From: Pseudomonas linyingensis
GTDB taxonomy: Bacteria > Pseudomonadota > Gammaproteobacteria > Pseudomonadales > Pseudomonadaceae
NCBI RefSeq assembly: GCF_900109175.1
Contig: NZ_FNZE01000004.1
Span: 143,808-207,807 of the forward strand
Length of the DNA: 64,000 nt
Direction of reading: 5' to 3'
The translations under genes were made by a program, and so were the position numbers. The notes under the pieces were generated by a model. It made no database searches. It worked only from the letters and a program-made list of their open reading frames with translations, and was not told where the DNA came from. This document shows positions 60,919 through 64,000 of the stretch, one piece after another. How positions within the stretch are numbered: position 1 is the first letter of the stretch; each line of letters opens with the position of its first letter.

Positions 60919-63900
60919 GACGTTGCACCAGTTGCTGGTTGATGTGCTCCAGCAGCAACGCTTCCTGATAGGGCTTGCCGAGGTACTGGTTGACGCCGAT
61001 GGCCAGCGCACGTTCACGGTGTTTCTCACCGGTTCGCGAAGTGATCATGATGATCGGCAGATCCTTGAGGCGCTCGTCGTGACGCACCAGGGTGGCCACC
61101 TCGAAGCCGTCCATGCGCGGCATCTCGATGTCCAGCAGCATCACGTCCGGCAGCACCTCCTGCAGCTGGGCGATGGCGTCGATGCCGTCCTTGGCGGTCA
61201 CCACGTCCATGCCGTTGCGTTCCAGCAGGCGCGTGGTCACCTTGCGCACGGTGACCGAATCGTCGACCACCATGACCAGCGGCGGGCGCTGCTTGTCGAC
61301 GCTCTCGGCACCCGGACGGGCGGAGCCGGCATGCCGCGGCAGCTGCTGGGCCTGGCGCGCACGCAGAGTGGCCAGCAGGTCGAGAATCACCACCACCCGG
61401 CCATCGCCGAGGATGGTCGCGCCGGAGATGCCATGCACCGCCGAGAACTGCGCGCCGAGGCTCTTCACTACGATCTCGCGCGAACCGGCCAGGCTGTCCA
61501 CCTGCACTGCCGTGGCGTATTCGGCGGAGCGCACCAGCACCACCGGCAGCGGCAAGCTCTGCCCGGTCAGTTTGGGCCGCTGGCCGTTGTTGAGCAGCTC
61601 GCCAAGGTACTTCACCTCGTACTGCTGACCGGCATACTCGAAGCGCGGCGCATCCGGCTGGTAGTAGCCTTCCAGCTCGAACGGCGAGATGCGCACGATA
61701 CCTTCGACGGTGTTCAGCGGAATGGCGTAGAGGTCCTCGCCGGATAGCACCATCAGCGCGCGGTTGACCGACACGGTGAACGGCAGACGCACCAGGAAGC
61801 GCGTCCCCTGCCCGCTGACCGAATCGATGCTGACGCTGCCGCCCAACTGCTTGACCCCGGAGGCCACCACGTCCATGCCGACGCCACGCCCGGAGATCTG
61901 GGTGACCTGGGCCGCCGTGGAGAAGCCGGCCTCGAGGATGAACTGCAGCACCTCGTAGTCCGACAACCCGGCATCGGCAGCCATCAGGCCGCGCTCGACG
62001 GCCTTCCTGCGCACCGCCGCGATGTTCACCCCGGCACCGTCGTCGGCCAGGGTCAGCAGGATGTCGCCGCCCTCGCGGCTCAGGCTCAGGCGGATGGTGC
62101 CGAGATCCGGCTTGCCGGCGGCACGCCGCGCCTCGATGGCTTCGATACCGTGGTCGACGGCATTGCGCAGCATGTGCTCCAGCGGCGCCACCATGCCTTC
62201 CAGCACGCTGCGGTCCATCTCGCCTTCGGCGTTCTGCACCACCAGCTCGACCTGCTTGCCCAGCTCACCGGCGACCTGGCGCACGATGCGGCGCAGGCGC
62301 GGCACCAGGCGGTCGAACGGCACCATGCGGGTGCGCATCAGACCTTCCTGCAGCTCGGTGTTGACCCGCGCCTGCTGCAGCAGCAGGGTTTCCGCGTCAC
62401 GGTTGCGCGCGGTCAGGGTTTCCTTGAGGTCGAGCAGGTCGGAGGCAGACTCGAACAGCGCGCGCGACAGTTGCTGCAGCTGCGAGTAGCGATCCATTTC
62501 CAGCAGGTCGAAGTCTTCGTAGCCGGCGCGTTCGTTCACCGCCTGGTAGCGCGAGAGGATCTGCGCCTGGGTCTCGATATCCAGACGGCGCAGCTGGTCG
62601 CGCACCCGCTCGATGGTCGCTTCCATCTCGCCGAGGGTGAACGCGGTATCGTTGACCTGCTGCTCGATGCGGCCGCGGAAGATCGAGGTCTCACCGGCGA
62701 GGTTGACCAGCGCCTCGAGCAGTTCGGCCGGCACCTTGACCAGCTCCTGCGGAGCACGCTGTGCGGCAGCCTCGGCGGCCATCTGCTGGGCACGCTGGAC
62801 GAACGGCAGCACCTTGTGCGGCGCCACGGCCGAGAGCGGCAGGATGCGCTGCACCAGCGGCTCGACCTGCACCCGCGGAGTCGACGCCAGGCTGAGCGGG
62901 CCGGCATCGGCGGGCGCCGCGGTTGCCGGCAACAGCGCGCGCAGTTGCTCGACGCCCGCCATCAGTCCTTCGTAGCCGGCCTGCAGCACCGGCAGCAGGG
63001 CATTGCGTGCACTCTCGTCGCCGGCTTCCAGCAGGCTCTCTTCCAGGCTCTGGCTCAACTCCACCAGCGGCTGCTGGCGCGCCAGCTGGGCTCCGCCCTT
63101 GAGGGTGTACAGCAGACTGCGCAGATCATCCAGCGGTACCGCAGCACTGCTTTCCCAGCGCCCCAGCGCCCCTTCCAGGGCCTCCAGCTGGTCGCCGGCC
63201 TCGTCGAGGAAGATCGACAGCACTTCGCTATCGCTGAGCGCAGGGGTCATGTAGGCGCCCTGATGCTCCAGATCGGCCGCTGGAGCCTGCGACGGCGCGG
63301 TGGGTGCCGGTGCTTGTTCTGCAATGTCTGCAACCGGCTCGGCCTCTGCGGCGGGCTCGGTGGCAGCGAAGGCCTCAATCTGGCGGGCATCAGTGCCGAG
63401 CTGAGCCTGCTGGCGGAAACGACGGATCAACTCGATCTGCTGCGCACCGTCAGGCAGCGCGTCACCGCTGCGCAGGGCCTCGAGCATCATTGCCAGACGA
63501 TCGTGGCAGTCGTGCAGCACACCGAACAGTGAGTTTTCAGCCTGTAGCCGGCCGTCGCCAAGACCTTCGTAGAGATATTCCAGTTCATGGGCCAGATCGC
63601 CGATTTCGCCGATCTCGGCCATCCGCGCGCCCCCCTTGAGGGTGTGCAGATCGCGCTGCAGGGCATCTAGGCCCGGCCCCTTGGCACCGGCCTCGAGCCA
63701 GCGCTGCAGGGCCTCGCCTGCCGACTCGAGGATGTCGAAGCCTTCCTCGAGGAAGATCTCCACCAGCTCGGGATCGCGCTCGGCCACTAGGCTGTCCGCC
63801 ATCGCCGCCTGGGGCGCGTAACCCTGGGCCTGCGGCGCTGGGGTCGGCGTGTTGAATGTGGCAGCGGCGACTGGTGCCGACGGGACCTGCAACGGTGCAT

Positions 63901-64000
63901 CCGGCGCGTCGAGCAACAACTCCGGCCAAGCGTTTGCGGCAGTCTCGGGCGCGGCTTCGGCTTCGGCTTCGGCTTCGGCTTCGGCTTCGGCTTCGGCTTC
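60911..64000 (-). CDS. chpA: Chp/Pil hybrid chemosensory kinase ChpA (PilL), partial
   Basis: The frame is open from 60911 to the right edge (1029 codons visible) so the N-terminal histidine-phosphotransfer domains lie outside. Visible from the edge inward are an (EA)n linker, an HPt-like domain with LHTLKGGARMAEIG (histidine present) and a second with LYTLKGGAQLARQ (Tyr at that place). The CheA dimerisation and ATPase core follows (HMLRNAVDHGIEAIEARR, LADDGAGVNIAAVRRKA, SGRGVGMDVVASGVKQLGG), then a CheW domain and a C-terminal receiver (MVVDDSVTVRKVTTRLLE, LLDIEMPRMDGFEVA). It controls type IV pilus twitching and cAMP in Pseudomonas. Confidence 0.96.
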   Translation of the reverse strand, partial: EAEAEAEAEAEAEAEAAPETAANAWPELLLDAPDAPLQVPSAPVAAATFNTPTPAPQAQGYAPQAAMADSLVAERDPELVEIFLEEGFDILESAGEALQRWLEAGAKGPGLDALQRDLHTLKGGARMAEIGEIGDLAHELEYLYEGLGDGRLQAENSLFGVLHDCHDRLAMMLEALRSGDALPDGAQQIELIRRFRQQAQLGTDARQIEAFAATEPAAEAEPVADIAEQAPAPTAPSQAPAADLEHQGAYMTPALSDSEVLSIFLDEAGDQLEALEGALGRWESSAAVPLDDLRSLLYTLKGGAQLARQQPLVELSQSLEESLLEAGDESARNALLPVLQAGYEGLMAGVEQLRALLPATAAPADAGPLSLASTPRVQVEPLVQRILPLSAVAPHKVLPFVQRAQQMAAEAAAQRAPQELVKVPAELLEALVNLAGETSIFRGRIEQQVNDTAFTLGEMEATIERVRDQLRRLDIETQAQILSRYQAVNERAGYEDFDLLEMDRYSQLQQLSRALFESASDLLDLKETLTARNRDAETLLLQQARVNTELQEGLMRTRMVPFDRLVPRLRRIVRQVAGELGKQVELVVQNAEGEMDRSVLEGMVAPLEHMLRNAVDHGIEAIEARRAAGKPDLGTIRLSLSREGGDILLTLADDGAGVNIAAVRRKAVERGLMAADAGLSDYEVLQFILEAGFSTAAQVTQISGRGVGMDVVASGVKQLGGSVSIDSVSGQGTRFLVRLPFTVSVNRALMVLSGEDLYAIPLNTVEGIVRISPFELEGYYQPDAPRFEYAGQQYEVKYLGELLNNGQRPKLTGQSLPLPVVLVRSAEYATAVQVDSLAGSREIVVKSLGAQFSAVHGISGATILGDGRVVVILDLLATLRARQAQQLPRHAGSARPGAESVDKQRPPLVMVVDDSVTVRKVTTRLLERNGMDVVTAKDGIDAIAQLQEVLPDVMLLDIEMPRMDGFEVATLVRHDERLKDLPIIMITSRTGEKHRERALAIGVNQYLGKPYQEALLLEHINQQLVQRHD
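63954..64000. repeat. In-frame hexanucleotide repeat in chpA
   Basis: GCTTCG units (GAAGCC on the coding strand) run about eight times from 63954 to the edge, coding for alternating Glu-Ala. The tract continues beyond the window. Length changes by whole units would keep frame and alter a linker between phosphotransfer domains. Confidence 0.9.

Noticed and set aside
62150..63532. 460-codon frame on the plus strand within chpA
   Set aside because: Antisense of the ChpA kinase core; no domain recognised.
63919..63921. ATG at 63919 as the chpA start
   Set aside because: The same frame remains open to the right edge with a coherent Glu-Ala linker, and ChpA homologues are far longer.
63954..64000. 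Tandem repeat at the right edge as a CRISPR array
   Set aside because: Units are six bases without spacers and are in frame inside chpA.

Overview
The window is GC-rich chromosomal DNA that reads as a Pseudomonas (gamma-proteobacteria). The evidence is the neighbourhoods: ahcY-metF-rhlE, then ion channel-yceI-cytochrome b561, bioA-rsmE and chpC-chpB-chpA is a recognisable Pseudomonas chromosome block. A liuABCDE leucine cluster, a dctBD-dctPQM TRAP locus, a MocR/LysE pair, small DUF2790 and DUF3300/DUF2950 proteins, and REP-like intergenic palindromes also fit. I saw no prophage, insertion sequence, integron or CRISPR array.

Region 1 (1-19040) is a branched-chain amino acid and leucine module. 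On the minus strand a Liv-type ABC importer (livG, livF, binding protein, livH, livM) runs directly into etfB and etfA. Also on the minus strand are an AMP-binding acyl-CoA synthetase and a peroxidase-like protein. Divergent from these, liuA-liuB-liuC-liuD-liuE take isovaleryl-CoA to acetoacetate and acetyl-CoA. A two-subunit 3-oxoacid CoA-transferase, a LiuR-like MerR regulator, a carboxymuconolactone decarboxylase and a glutathione transferase follow. Two ACGT-NN-ACGT palindromes (8692-8707 and 6150-6165) sit in front of liuA/acyl-CoA synthetase and in front of livG. They suggest that one regulator joins uptake, electron transfer and catabolism. A 46-codon ORF after the CoA-transferase looks like a thiolase (atoB) gene collapsed to its two ends.

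Region 2 (19140-39090) is accessory and mixed. It holds an AaeA/AaeB-like (HlyD, DUF1656, FUSC, outer-membrane factor) efflux operon with a divergent LysR gene, flanked by two related Tyr/His-rich exported peptides. Next come a methyltransferase/AraC pair, two alkylation-repair genes (ogt-type and alkA-type), a thioesterase, a membrane protein with a duplicated motif and a DUF2790 protein that share a duplicated leader, the MocR/LysE pair, a small exonuclease, DUF2950/DUF3300, a decayed SulP permease, a CPA1 antiporter and tRNA-Thr(TGT).

Region 3 (39140-47710) holds a thioredoxin-like membrane protein, a collapsed rml locus (RmlB N-terminus fused to an RmlC-like C-terminus, then intact rmlD), and dctB-dctD driving dctPQM. 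Tandem DctD-type upstream sites, a sigma-54 promoter and a large leader hairpin are all visible.

Region 4 (47820-64000) is mostly housekeeping: ligB, cytochrome c', ahcY with its promoter and an SAH riboswitch, metF, rhlE, a potassium-channel-like protein, yceI, cytochrome b561, bioA and rsmE. It ends with the Chp/Pil chemosensory genes chpC-chpB-chpA, chpA being cut by the right edge. etfA is cut by the left edge.
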